From Gracilaria domingensis (lineage: Eukaryota > Rhodophyta > Florideophyceae > Gracilariales > Gracilariaceae): 23,768 bases of DNA. Position 1 is the first letter of the stretch. Each line of letters opens with the position of its first letter. The stretch spans positions 1 to 23,768 of the forward strand of contig VCMS01000367.1 of NCBI GenBank assembly GCA_022539475.1. The letters are read 5' to 3'. Shown piece by piece: positions 15,055 to 23,768 of this stretch. The position numbers and the translations under genes are program-made. The notes under the pieces were generated by a model. It had not been told where the DNA came from. It searched no databases and was given only the letters and a program-made list of their open reading frames with translations.

Positions 15055-15932
15055 ATCGGAGCGTAGAGTGCTACCAATGCGGAAAGAAAGGACACATCCG
15101 CCGTGACTGTTGGAGCAATCCGAAGAATAGAAACAGGAATGAACGGAGGGACCAAGCGAGCAGAGAAGCAAACGTGACGCGTATAGGACTCGTCGCGGGA
15201 GACAAGAGCTCATCTCTGAACGAGAATACGTGGTTCCTTGACACATGTGCTAGCGACCATATGACTGGCTATAAGGAAATTCTTGAGGACTATCAACCAC
15301 TGGAAGATACTGAGCCTGTCGCGACCGCAGATAAGGGCACGTCGATCGAAGCCGTAGGAAAAGGAAACGTCAGACTCATGTCGGAGGTAGACGGTGAGAA
15401 GTTCAAAATTCTTCTCACCGGGGTATCATACGTACCAGACATCCGACAAAACTTGATAAGTTCGGGACGCCTGTCGGCAAAAGGATCTTCTATATCTCAC
15501 CCAGCGTATACAGGAGAGGTGATTGTTAGAAACAAAGGTAAGAAGATCATGACCGGCACTACGAAAGGATCTAACGTCTCTTTCCTGAATAGCGTCCGAC
15601 TTGCACCGAGAAAGCAGGCCCTAACAACCCAAAAGAAAGACCTGTTGCACGCACGACTATGCCACGTAAGCCCGAGAACAATCGAGAAGATGCTCAAAGA
15701 GAACACCGTAGACGGCCTCACCGGATCAACAGACGCCAAACCGAACGAAGCCTGCGAAGGCTGCCAGCATGGCAAAGCAACAGAAAGACCTCACCCACGA
15801 ACACCCTCGCGATATAAGACTCCGTTGGATCTGGTCCATATGGACGTAATGGGTCCAATAAAGCCACTTTCGCTGAATAGAAGGCAGTATATCCTAACAG
15901 CGCTCGACGATGCCACAGGTGCGTCATGGTAA
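15051..15932 (+). CDS. pol: copia Pol N-terminal part: zinc knuckle, protease, integrase start
   Basis: The 293-residue frame overlaps gag by four bases (ATGA). Residues 7-20 are a CCHC zinc knuckle, C-Y-Q-C-G-K-K-G-H-I-R-R-D-C, for nucleic acid binding. The aspartic protease follows: W-F-L-D-T-C-A-S-D-H-M-T at about 61-72, where the usual D-[ST]-G-A is D-T-C-A. The GAG-pre-integrase zinc domain (L-L-H-A-R-L-C-H-V-S, then C-E-G-C-Q-H-G-K) comes next, and the integrase core starts with the first catalytic Asp in V-H-M-D-V-M-G-P and L-D-D-A-T-G. TAA at 15930-15932 stops the frame right after G-A-S-W, and the protein continues in another frame. No reverse transcriptase or RNase H is present in the window. 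Confidence 0.88.
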   Translation: MNRSVECYQCGKKGHIRRDCWSNPKNRNRNERRDQASREANVTRIGLVAGDKSSSLNENTWFLDTCASDHMTGYKEILEDYQPLEDTEPVATADKGTSIEAVGKGNVRLMSEVDGEKFKILLTGVSYVPDIRQNLISSGRLSAKGSSISHPAYTGEVIVRNKGKKIMTGTTKGSNVSFLNSVRLAPRKQALTTQKKDLLHARLCHVSPRTIEKMLKENTVDGLTGSTDAKPNEACEGCQHGKATERPHPRTPSRYKTPLDLVHMDVMGPIKPLSLNRRQYILTALDDATGASW

Positions 15933-16117
15933 CGACACTGAAGAGAAAGGGAAACGTGAAGAGCGTCATGGAAACGTTCCTCACAGAAATACAGAACAGT
16001 GCACGAAACCAAGATCAAGCGAGTGATCTTGAGGGTTAGAACAGACCCGCGGCGGAGAATTTTACCGGAAAAGAAGTAGAAGCAATCTTCCGGAAACGAG
16101 GCATCATTCATGAGCTC
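15926..16117 (+). pseudogene. copia integrase remnant cut off by an LTR
   Basis: The next frame reads V-T-T-L-K-R-K-G-N-V-K-S-V-M-E-T-F (from about 15929), then, after further one-base shifts, I-K-R-V-I-L-R-V-R-T-D (about 16016-16048), G-G-E-F, and F-R-K-R-G-I-I-H-E-L (to 16117). R-T-D-x-G-G-E-F holds the second catalytic Asp of the integrase. The Glu-bearing part is missing because LTR sequence begins at 16118. Three or more single-base indels lie within 190 bases. Confidence 0.8.
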
Positions 16118-16848
16118 TGTAAGATACTGAGCCGTGACGGTTGCAATGTTGACACTGTAAGGAAACCCGCTCGCCGGATGGCGTTGTTGTAGTAGACATA
16201 TTAGTAGTAGTAGTAGTAGTCCACGCGTATGCCGGTGGCAACTAGTGCCCCGTGATCGGTAAGTTTCGCTACATCGATGTGGTGTCGAATATAATATAAG
16301 ATATTTTAACACCCTTATGAATCCACAAACAGATTTTTTTAGAATATAATTTATCAACAAACATATATTTAACGCAACCACTAATTACGAATTCAGAAGA
16401 CACAGGTATGTATACGGCGGATAGGTATTTATTTTCGAAAACCAGCTGGCTGTAGCCACCATGACAGTAACAATGTGGTGCTTCCTACTAGGTTCTTCTG
16501 TCTTTGTTTCCCGTGGCAACGGATCTAAGTCGTAGTAGAACCCAGCTTGTCCTAAGACCTGCACAGTCACAGGCTGTTCTGCGGCGGATATTTCACTACC
16601 CCGTGGCACCGGCTCTTCTGGGGGCTAGGCGCGTGGTACCTCTTTTCTGGACGCGCGTGTTCTCCGTACTTCGCGTTTCACCACAGAGCTGCGTCGGACC
16701 TAATCCGGACCTTCAACGACCGTCTTTTCCGACTCGGCAAGCTCACACGGCCTTACACCCCGTTGTGCCGTCGCTTTGCATCGTCACATTCTTACTGTCT
16801 GCGACATTCTCTTTGAGTATGTCGCTTGTTGCGCATCTTATCTCAACA
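16118..16848 (+). repeat. LTR, copy B (731 bp), probable 5' LTR of chromovirus copy 2
   Basis: It begins TGTAAGATACTG and ends TATCTCAACA, with conserved blocks shared with copy A (6256-6803) in the same order: the GTGACGGTTGCA start, the TAG repeat (about 16195-16220), GGTATTTATTTT (about 16423-16434) and the CTGCACAG...CTGTTCTGCGGCG block. It is longer than copy A because of an AT-rich insert at about 16265-16405. It starts directly after the copia integrase codons and is followed at 16850 by TGG, the usual first bases of a primer binding site. The neighbouring chromovirus gag lies about 1.5 kb downstream, which supports its being that element's 5' LTR. Confidence 0.75.
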
Positions 16849-17417
16849 CTGGTCTCTTCGACCTACGAACGGTTTCTCGTAGAAGAATAGATTCGTTTTT
16901 TTGCCGTATTCGGAATTGTAAGGAGTAAGTCTAACAAGATGCCAACCCTCATTTGTCTTCAAAGTCGAAGTCCTCCAGGTTTGGCGGGCTTCGACTCGAG
17001 TCATATATTGCTTCTCTCGATCAATAGTCTGTTTCGGCTCGTGTGACTACCGGCAGGGCCGAAAATCGAACCACCTGCGCTCTCTCTCCGCCCCGCGGTC
17101 CGAACAGTTAGCCGCAGTGAAGCCGCAGGACTCGTACCCACAGTGGATAACGCGGAGCGTTTGCTCGCGCACGCGGAGAAAGCACACCAGAACACCGGAA
17201 GTTAGAAGAGGAGACCCTGGCCGCAGCACCTTGTTGTGCAGACCGTGGCCCCGAATCGGCAATCTCCGCCATGTTAGACGCAGCGACCCGTCTCGGATTT
17301 TGCCTCCCTCCTACCCCAGTTAGAGAGGTGGTTAACGGAGGAACTCTCTAATCGGTGCCTGTTCAGGTAGACAGTTCTTGAACAACGGTCCGGTCCGGTA
17401 TAGAAACGCAGCTCCCT

Positions 17418-18540
17418 GTGATCGTGGAGACTGTGTCCACGGCCGTCTTCGGAATGCTTGCGGTTGTAACCGATGTGGTGGTATTGAACTGTGAAAGTGA
17501 AGTCCGCGACCAACTCCGCGGCATCGCCTACTGCCTGCTGGATCATACCCTCAACCTCACACCGCAAGGGATGTGGTGCAGCAACTTGGTCACCCGAACA
17601 GGGCAACTCGCGCTGAACGCGCTCAAGGGATGAAAGTATACAATGCGGCCGGCCATCCACCCGTGATGGGCAGATTCGCGGTGGGCACGTGTAAGGGGAC
17701 GTCGAACGTCCGCTCGAAACCCGAGGTTTGGAAGGGCTGCCTCACCTGGAGCAGATCCCATTCGAGGCACGTCGACCTTAACCGGCTCGGTGAACCCGAA
17801 CTCGGATGGCCTCCTCCAAAATCAGAACTTGTGCGGGCACGTCGACCGTGCGACCGTTCTGGTACCGGATTCGGATGGCCTCCTCCGCGTAGGGAGACTG
17901 CGCGGGGGGCACGCCGAACGTCATCCCGGACGCCGGACATAAAGAAGCGTAACAAAAGGAAGAACCGTAATAAGGAAGCGTCGGAGGGTCGCGTATACTC
18001 GTTATGGAAACTCCGACTCCGATACCGACTTCGGAGCATTCTGACTCTGATTCGAGTCAATCCAGTGATACGGAAGACGAATCTGATGTCTCCCGTATCC
18101 GGCGAATCAAGCCGAACAATCGGAGTTCGCCAAGGTCCTGAGCTCAAGACCTACCGCTTGATGAACCGTTCCGGAAGTACAATGCTAAAGTGGCCCGACA
18201 GTCGCGAAGTCCGCTAAACGGATGGCATTGCAGATTCCCGAGAAGTTCAGTGGGAACATCCGATCACGTCCTCAAGTTTCTCAGTGCGTTTAAAACCGCA
18301 TGCAACCAGACGGCATTCACGAAGGAGCTGCAGTCTGGCTTCTTCCAGTTTTTCACAATCGCATGCTCGGGCTTTAGAGCTCGTCAAGAACCGTATCTCG
18401 GGCGAGGTTCCCCAGGAGCTGTCGTGGTTCGGATGAGGACGATTTTGGCTTCTTTACGATCCTATCCGGAGGTTCGTGAACCATCCTGGAGACGTACGCT
18501 ACGACAAGTCATGCGAGCGATGATCACATATTAACAACTT
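17418..18540 (+). pseudogene. gag remnant of chromovirus copy 2
   Basis: The first piece (17418-17633) reads I-V-E-T-V-S-T-A-V-F-G-M-L-A-V-V and ends in L-A-L-N-A-L-K-G. After a Pro/Arg-rich, frame-broken middle (17640-18200), the capsid-like segment starts near 18224: L-Q-I-P-E-K-F-S-G-N, then V-L-K-F-L-S-A-F-K-T-A-C-N (about 18268-18306). This resembles the gag core of the element at 13013. A possible Cys-rich knuckle, C-R-L-C followed by C-C-E-W-C, can be read much further on (about 19048-19098), but it is weak. Confidence 0.55.
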
Positions 18541-19690
18541 ATCGCAGATTCCGGAATACGGAAAGTGAATCTCGGAACGCTTGTGCGACAGAAGAAATCT
18601 CCGCGCCGTAATAATTCACTTGAATTCGCTCTGAAGGCTTTATTCTGGAAGGTTTACTACCAGCCGACCGCGCTTCTCGGTCCGCATCATTCGGCAACAC
18701 ACCCGAAAATCGATTCAGGACAGTTGGTACATTTTGCAGAAGGCTAGGAGATACTCACCGTCGCGGAAAGAAGGATTCATCCACGATCGTGGAAAGCCCG
18801 TGACGCACGCAAGGTCGCTACGCGAGCTCTCCTTACCAAACGTATACTAGTACGGAGCTCCGAAGCTAGTGTAGAAGACCAGGCTGGAGAGGCCCTAGCA
18901 GCTGATTGCCCTCGCCGAGCGTCTCCTTCCCTCGATAAGCGAACGAAGTACGCTTCACCTTCCCAGACTGGTCAGCGAGCCACATGGCCTTCAAACACCT
19001 ACTCGCATACAACCCGACAAATCCTTGACCCGAACCGGAACCCAGCCATGTCGTTTATGCTTCGTCAAACTAAACCCGCCTTGCTGCGAGTGGTGCCTGG
19101 CCGAAAGTCCGGAACAAGTGCTCCATCAACCGTGAGCAAATACACCCAGTGCGGGTTGATGAAGTTATTTCCGCCCGTCGATGCCATTTACTGAGCCAGC
19201 ACCGTCGACCCGGTAATGTCGTAGCCAGAGAAGTCGCGCCGACAATAGCGCTCCGATACCCCGCGATTTTCTCAACAGCCAATAGAAGTCCCCGCCCGTT
19301 CGCCTTATCCTGGAGAGGCAAGAACACATCATCCTGAAAGAGGAGGAAAAACGCCTCAGCAGGACGCGTTAGAGGCGCCGCGCCCTGTATCAAGGATGAC
19401 AGCCTCAATGAGGCCAGCCGTTGAACGCGAAAGCCTGTGCGGAAGAAGGACTCCATCATTGAAGTGTTGAAACTGCTGAGATTTACACTTATCGAATCGC
19501 TTACTAATGTAGGGAGCAGACCACAACAAAAGTCCTGACAGCCTACTATCACAAGCCCCGCCTAACACGGATGATCACAAGTATGTTCTGACACAGGAGC
19601 ATCCCCAACCTTGTACACGACCCCGCGCTTTACTCCCGGAATGGGATTCTCAAGTTATTACCGATCAAGCTCCCCGATGCTATCGAGATG
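18541..19690 (+). other. unassigned interior of chromovirus copy 2
   Basis: By position this should hold the C-terminal gag region and the N-terminal half of the protease, but I cannot align it convincingly to known motifs. Only short open pieces exist. No separate gene is suggested. Confidence 0.4.
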
Positions 19691-19729
19691 CCTCCAACCG
19701 CTGCGATGAATTTCCGACTGTAATACCCC

Positions 19730-19860
19730 TGGATATCCGACTCGGAACTTCGAAAGTACGATCCGGTATCCTTGTATCTTCCAACCGCGCAGTGGACTGT
19801 ATCCTGGGCAACACCTTTATAGATCGAACATCACAGCGCATCACCCGGGGAACGAAAATT
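19730..19860 (+). pseudogene. aspartic protease C-terminal fragment
   Basis: The frame ending in A-V-D-C-I-L-G-N-T-F-I-D-R-T-S-Q-R-I (19786-19839) shows the hydrophobic I-L-G then D pattern that closes retropepsins of Ty3/gypsy elements, preceded by V-R-S-G-I-L-V-S. The catalytic D-[ST]-G was not found upstream; the frame is broken there. Confidence 0.6.
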
Positions 19861-20599
19861 TCGTTCTTACAACCACCACCCGTTTCCCTCTCTGACGCAC
19901 ACAAACGGTCTCAGATGGAAGCCCATCCCCGCTGCGCAGTCGCCGAGACACACGCATCACCAGAACTTCGTGTCGCCTCGCTCCATCTGCTCCCTCCTAG
20001 GTGCTGCAGACGCGCGGTCTTGTTCAAACCGATCACAATGAATAGGTTACTTACAGACCAAAGATTCAAACCGTGCCCGAACCTGCCAACTACTGGCAAA
20101 TGGAGTGAGCGAAACGTTCTTCCGAACCGGCCTATTCCATCTATTGGTGGCCAACATGAGCGAACGAACCCACAACTCCATTCGAAAAACACCGTTAGTC
20201 GGCGAAGCTCAACCAGCCCCGCTGCCATCTTTTCCCAATCACCACCCCACTATCACACAAGTCGACGAGGACGTCACAGCCTAAAGAAGGGGGTTACAAA
20301 AGACGAGATTGAGAGTCACCGGAAGCGGACTGGACATCGACAGTGCACCATCGCGTGAAGAGTACGAAGCCGCAGCGAAAATTAAAAGGAGGAAAATTTT
20401 TCACAAAAAGCTGCTTTCGTAGTACCGTCATATGGTGGACCGGACACTTGGAACAATCTCTGCCGCAAACATCGATTGAACTAGACCTGATGCACGTCCA
20501 GTGCACCAATCCCCCTACCGATCCGTCAGAAGCCAGAATGGAGAAGAGAGCAAATCACAAAAGTGAGGAGGAGTAATTTGAACCGTCTTCGCAAGTGGG

Positions 20600-21200
20600 C
20601 TAGCCCCGTCGCCATCCCTTGAAAGAAGATGGCTCCTGGCGCTTCTGCATCGATATACCATGAAAGCTCAACCCGTCACAGTTCGTGACTCTTACCCGAT
20701 ACCACGGAATGGAAATGAATGCATTGAGCACTGGCAGACGCAAGCAGCTGCTTCCGACCCTCGACGCCAAGCTCGGTGTATTGGCAGTGGAAATAAAAGC
20801 CCGATAGGACAAAACTACTTTCACCTGCCCACGTGGGTTCTCTACCGCTTTAGTGCGGATAGCCATTTTGTTTGAAAGAACGCCCCTGCGCCGACGTTCA
20901 AAAATAGCTATAATGTCATCCTGAATAACGGTTCCGTGCAATTTGCTATCGTGTAGCTCGACATGTGCTATATCACTCGAAGCTCCGTCACGGATCAATA
21001 CCGACACCTAGCTAAAGGTACTCTGGACCTTACTCCGAGAACCGCAATAACACTGAAATTGAAGAAGTTGCTTCTCTTCCATCAGCAGTTGATTACCTGG
21101 ACATGTGATCCGACCCGGAAGCTTCAAGTGCGTCGAAGACTTGACGCTGACAAAGCTAAACCACCACGGACACAGACCGAGCTCCGGGCTTCCTAGTCCT
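20600..21200 (+). pseudogene. reverse transcriptase remnant (chromovirus copy 2)
   Basis: Segments match copy 1 in order: V-R-D-S-Y-P-I-P-R (about 20678-20705), L-D-A-K-L-G-Y-W-Q region (about 20760-20790), F-A-I-V (20942-20955), and D-Y-L near 21092-21103. The catalytic Y-V-D-D at 640-651 of copy 1 is replaced here by a stop and scrambled bases near 20953-20967 (GTGTAGCTCGACATG), so the enzyme could not be active. Confidence 0.75.
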
Positions 21201-21329
21201 CCAAGTCTACAGACGCTTCGTGCCGAACTTTGCAAGGATCGCCCACCCGCTGAACCGGAAGCTTGAGAAGGACCAACCTGTCGACCTCGAACCGTTTCGG
21301 AAAGAAATATGGAGGCGTTCGAGAACTGA

Positions 21330-21760
21330 AGAAGAGGCTCACCTCCCCTCCAATTCTATCTTTACCGAAACCCGGAAAAGCCACTAACATCTTGGAACGG
21401 ACGCTCTGGACGTCAAGGCGGATGTACTCTGCTACACAGCAAGAAGCGAGAAAGACTACGCCCAATCGTATACTGGATCCGATTGTTAACCGCCGCGCGG
21501 AAAGCGAACTACAGCAGCCTCTGCAGCGAGGTGCCATGCCATCGTAGGGAGCATCGCTACTTTCTAAGGCCATACCTGGAAAGAACCAACGTTTTGTATT
21601 CGAACGGATCACAACGCCTTTGCGCTGGCTCCTCAGATATAACCGACGCTACGGGAAGACTCGCGAGGTGGCGTCTACGCCTCGCAGGTTTGACTTTGAG
21701 GTGCACTACCGACCCGGCATAAAACATCTTCCGCCGACGCAGTGTCACGGATGCCGACCG
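21330..21760 (+). pseudogene. RNase H remnant (chromovirus copy 2)
   Basis: Broken frames carry L-T-S-P-P-I-L-S-L-P-K-P-G-K (about 21337-21378), A-R-S-E-K-D-Y-A-Q (about 21440-21465), a T-D-H motif (about 21606) and V-H-Y-R-P-G (about 21700-21718). The order equals copy 1. At least five frame changes are visible. Confidence 0.7.
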
Positions 21761-21889
21761 ACGAAATGATGAGACGCCTTTGGAGGATGAAATCCCATGC
21801 CTGTTCATAGAAGAGATGGAGACCGACACGGACTATGTTGTGCAGATGTCCTCGTTAACGGAGAAGTCATCAAGGACGCGCTGATCAAC

Positions 21890-22900
21890 TGGCAACAATC
21901 ACCGATGACGGTGAGCCCTTGCATGTATTCACAACCGTCCGGAGCAACCTGACGTCACTCCGATAACGGTTGAAGAGTTCATTGCCGCCCAGGCGAGGGA
22001 CCCTTTCTGCAAAGCTAAGGCCGAATCCGTCGGAGATCCTAAGTCCCAGTTTACTACAACCGTCCGGGATACTGTGCAGAATATCACCGATCGACGGAGC
22101 AGTACAGAGAGTCGTACCGGGAGTCCCTACGGGAAAAGTCTTGAACTCGCTCATTTCCAACGCTGGCTGGACACCCCGGTGCAATCAAGATGTACTACAC
22201 CCTACGTCGGATTTCTACTGGCCACTCATGTCGCAGCATGTATTTGAACCGTCTCTCGTGTGAACCGTGTCGAGCCGTTCGCGAACTCATTTCAGGAACC
22301 AAAAATACTGAAGTTGTTCCGGCAACGGGTCCCTTCGAGTTTGTGCCATGACATACTCGGACCATTGCCGAAAACCGACGCGGAAAGAGATTACATATTG
22401 GTGATAACGGACCGCTTTACTAAGCTCACTCGAGCCATACCGCTGTCGGACACGAAGCCGCTGATATCGCTATCGCGTTCCTCGAGAATTGGGTCTACCC
22501 TTACGGGATTCCCACTTACCTCCTCACCGACAATGGCCCGCAGTTCGTCGCCAAGTACTTCGAGTCGCTCTCTGCTGATCTCGGTATTACGCACGCTCTC
22601 ACGACGGCATATCATCCGCAGACGAACGGGCAGGCCGAAAGGTTCAATAAGGTTTGGTGAACCGCTTGCGCATTACGTAGCAGAGCACCAGAAGGACGCA
22701 GAGTACCAGAAGATTCGGGATAAGTTGGTCCCAGCGTTGTGTACGGGCTCACAAACCTCTGCAGTCACGTCACCCGGACTTCCACTCTCACCTCTCGCTT
22801 ACCGGGACCCCCGGATCGTGCTCGACGAGCCTACGTCAGCTCTCCGCAAACGGCATCTCTTGCACCCGACAACGGCAGAATCCCTCGCTAACACGCGCGC
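21890..22900 (+). pseudogene. integrase remnant (chromovirus copy 2)
   Basis: Matches copy 1 base for base over long runs. The segment G-P-F-E-F-V precedes M-T-Y-S (copy 1: M-D-I-L), where one or two bases are missing around the first catalytic Asp (about 22346). Second Asp: L-T-D-N-G-P-Q-F is present (about 22523-22547). Glu: N-G-Q-A-E-R-F-N is present (about 22625-22648). After about 22700 the copy carries a few bases that copy 1 lacks (GCAGAGTACCAGAAGATTC region), so here copy 2 is the fuller one. Confidence 0.8.
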
Positions 22901-23477
22901 ATCTCGAACTATCAAGCTGCTACACCAAACTAGGCAAATCGCAGAGCGCTACAAGCCTCTTGATTCCCGGAACGGTACACTCGACTGTTAAGGAAGGGGA
23001 TATTGGTTTATTAGACGCTCCGCTCGGAGAAGGATGTCTACGATACGAGATATCGTCAAAAAACTATTACGGCTGCGGAATGTTTCCGTATAGGTCGTTC
23101 GTGCTACTGAACCACTGTCGCACTGACATCACGGTTGCACAGATATCGTTAGTTATTGACCGGAGTGACGGCGGGCGCCCACTCCTGTCTCGAGGAGGAG
23201 CGAACCCCCACCCCGTCACCGAACTTGAATCCCGTATACGCACCCTGCCTATGTTCGAAGAAAAGGGATAGCTATTGCCGTAAAAGCCTTGTGGGTAAAA
23301 CCGGAACGGAAATGGAACCGCGTCAATGATGCGTGACGTGCGCGTGTCGGAATGCTGACCCACGGCCGTCACGCGACGACATGCACCGACTGACGACTGG
23401 TACCTGCTGAAACTTCCGGTCCCCGCTGTCGAGCACTGCTTAGCATCGAACCTACTGCGGCCACACCCACCCAGATG

Positions 23478-23716
23478 AGGAAAGAATGGGTCGTGGGGAA
23501 GGTCACTGCGCCTCTGAGTAGCCGAAGACGCGTGAGCGAGCTTCGTGACGAGTAATGTGTTGTACGGTGTCAAGAAGTCTACGTGGGATACAACGAACAT
23601 CCCACAACAAACTTTGTGGAACGATACTTTCCGTCGAATGGCTGTCGAGGACGCATCGAAATCTAAAGGGGGGGGCAAGAGCGCCAAACAACTCGAAGCA
23701 GGAAGCTCGAAGCGGT
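23478..23716 (+). pseudogene. chromodomain remnant (chromovirus copy 2)
   Basis: K-E-W-V-V-G-K-V-T (from about 23482) begins the domain as in copy 1 (K-E-W-V-V-E-K-V-T). S-T-W-D-T or a variant and N-I-P follow in shifted frames, then a Lys/Gly-rich tail around the purine tract at about 23662-23676. TAA is at 23716-23718. Several indels disrupt the centre of the domain. Confidence 0.7.
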
Positions 23717-23755
23717 AATGATCCCTCTCAAAACAGGTTCGAGCTTCCTGCTCCG
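23694..23755. repeat. inverted repeat with 18-bp arms at the end of copy 2
   Basis: CGAAGCAGGAAGCTCGAA at 23694-23711 pairs with 23738-23755 (17 of 18 positions). The 26-nt interval contains the stop codon of the chromodomain frame. GAAGCGGTAATGA and GAAGCGGTACATGA follow the two arms as a direct near-repeat. In an RNA this would form a stable hairpin across the pol stop codon. Confidence 0.85.
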
Positions 23756-23768
23756 AAGCGGTACATGA

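Larger units (their letters stand above)
16849..23768 (+). mobile_element. Ty3/gypsy chromovirus, copy 2, runs off the window
   Basis: In order, it has a leader (16849-17417), gag region (17418-18540), an unclear stretch (18541-19690), protease (19730-19860), RT (20600-21200), RNase H (21330-21760), integrase (21890-22900) and chromodomain (23478-23716). Between 21890 and 22700 it is almost identical to copy 1 at 1640-2430, apart from single-base deletions. Frames are broken throughout, so no polyprotein can be made as written. The 3' LTR should lie beyond 23768. Confidence 0.85.

Overview
The window is nuclear DNA of a eukaryote, dominated by the remains of LTR retrotransposons with a few host-type genes between them. 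Signs of a eukaryote are TATA boxes about 60 bp upstream of a start, a cytosolic-type ribulose-phosphate 3-epimerase, Ty3/gypsy chromoviruses, a Ty1/copia element primed by a half initiator tRNA-Met, and no bacterial operon or ribosome-binding-site structure. I cannot fix the lineage: short intergenic spaces and intron-poor genes would suit a compact alga (a red alga, for example) or a zoosporic fungus, and this is only a guess.

Layout: 1-3451 is the 3' part of a Ty3/gypsy chromovirus (RT, RNase H, integrase, chromodomain), broken by many single-base frameshifts. 3452-4174 has no recognised gene but holds a 30-bp tandem repeat. 4175-6054 (minus) is an unrecognised protein gene with a probable frameshift near its 3' end. 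6225-6803 is the tail of another LTR element with its 3' LTR. 7261-8028 is a TATA box plus the ribulose-phosphate 3-epimerase gene, intact except for an in-frame TAA at codon 5 and an unusual Gly-to-Arg change in the phosphate-binding loop. 8089-8426 holds three tandem, mutually related imperfect hairpins of 80-90 nt. 8663-9592 is a purine-rich coiled-coil protein ORF whose coding signal seems to run on past its stop. 10565-10789 is a palindromic region (73-bp inverted repeat, 29-bp palindrome, two opposed TATA-like motifs). 11385-13617 is a heavily decayed gag region of a second Ty3-like family. 13618-16117 is a copia element (right part of the 5' LTR, primer binding site, gag, protease, start of integrase). 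Its integrase is cut off at 16118 by an LTR (16118-16848) that probably begins a second, nearly full-length chromovirus copy running to the end of the window.

The main inferences are that the copia element is the insertion target of the second chromovirus; that the two chromovirus copies differ mostly by single-base indels rather than substitutions, so many frame breaks may be consensus errors rather than biology; and that the least explained structure is the tandem hairpin array downstream of the epimerase gene. There is no evidence for a defence system, CRISPR array or bacterial mobile element.
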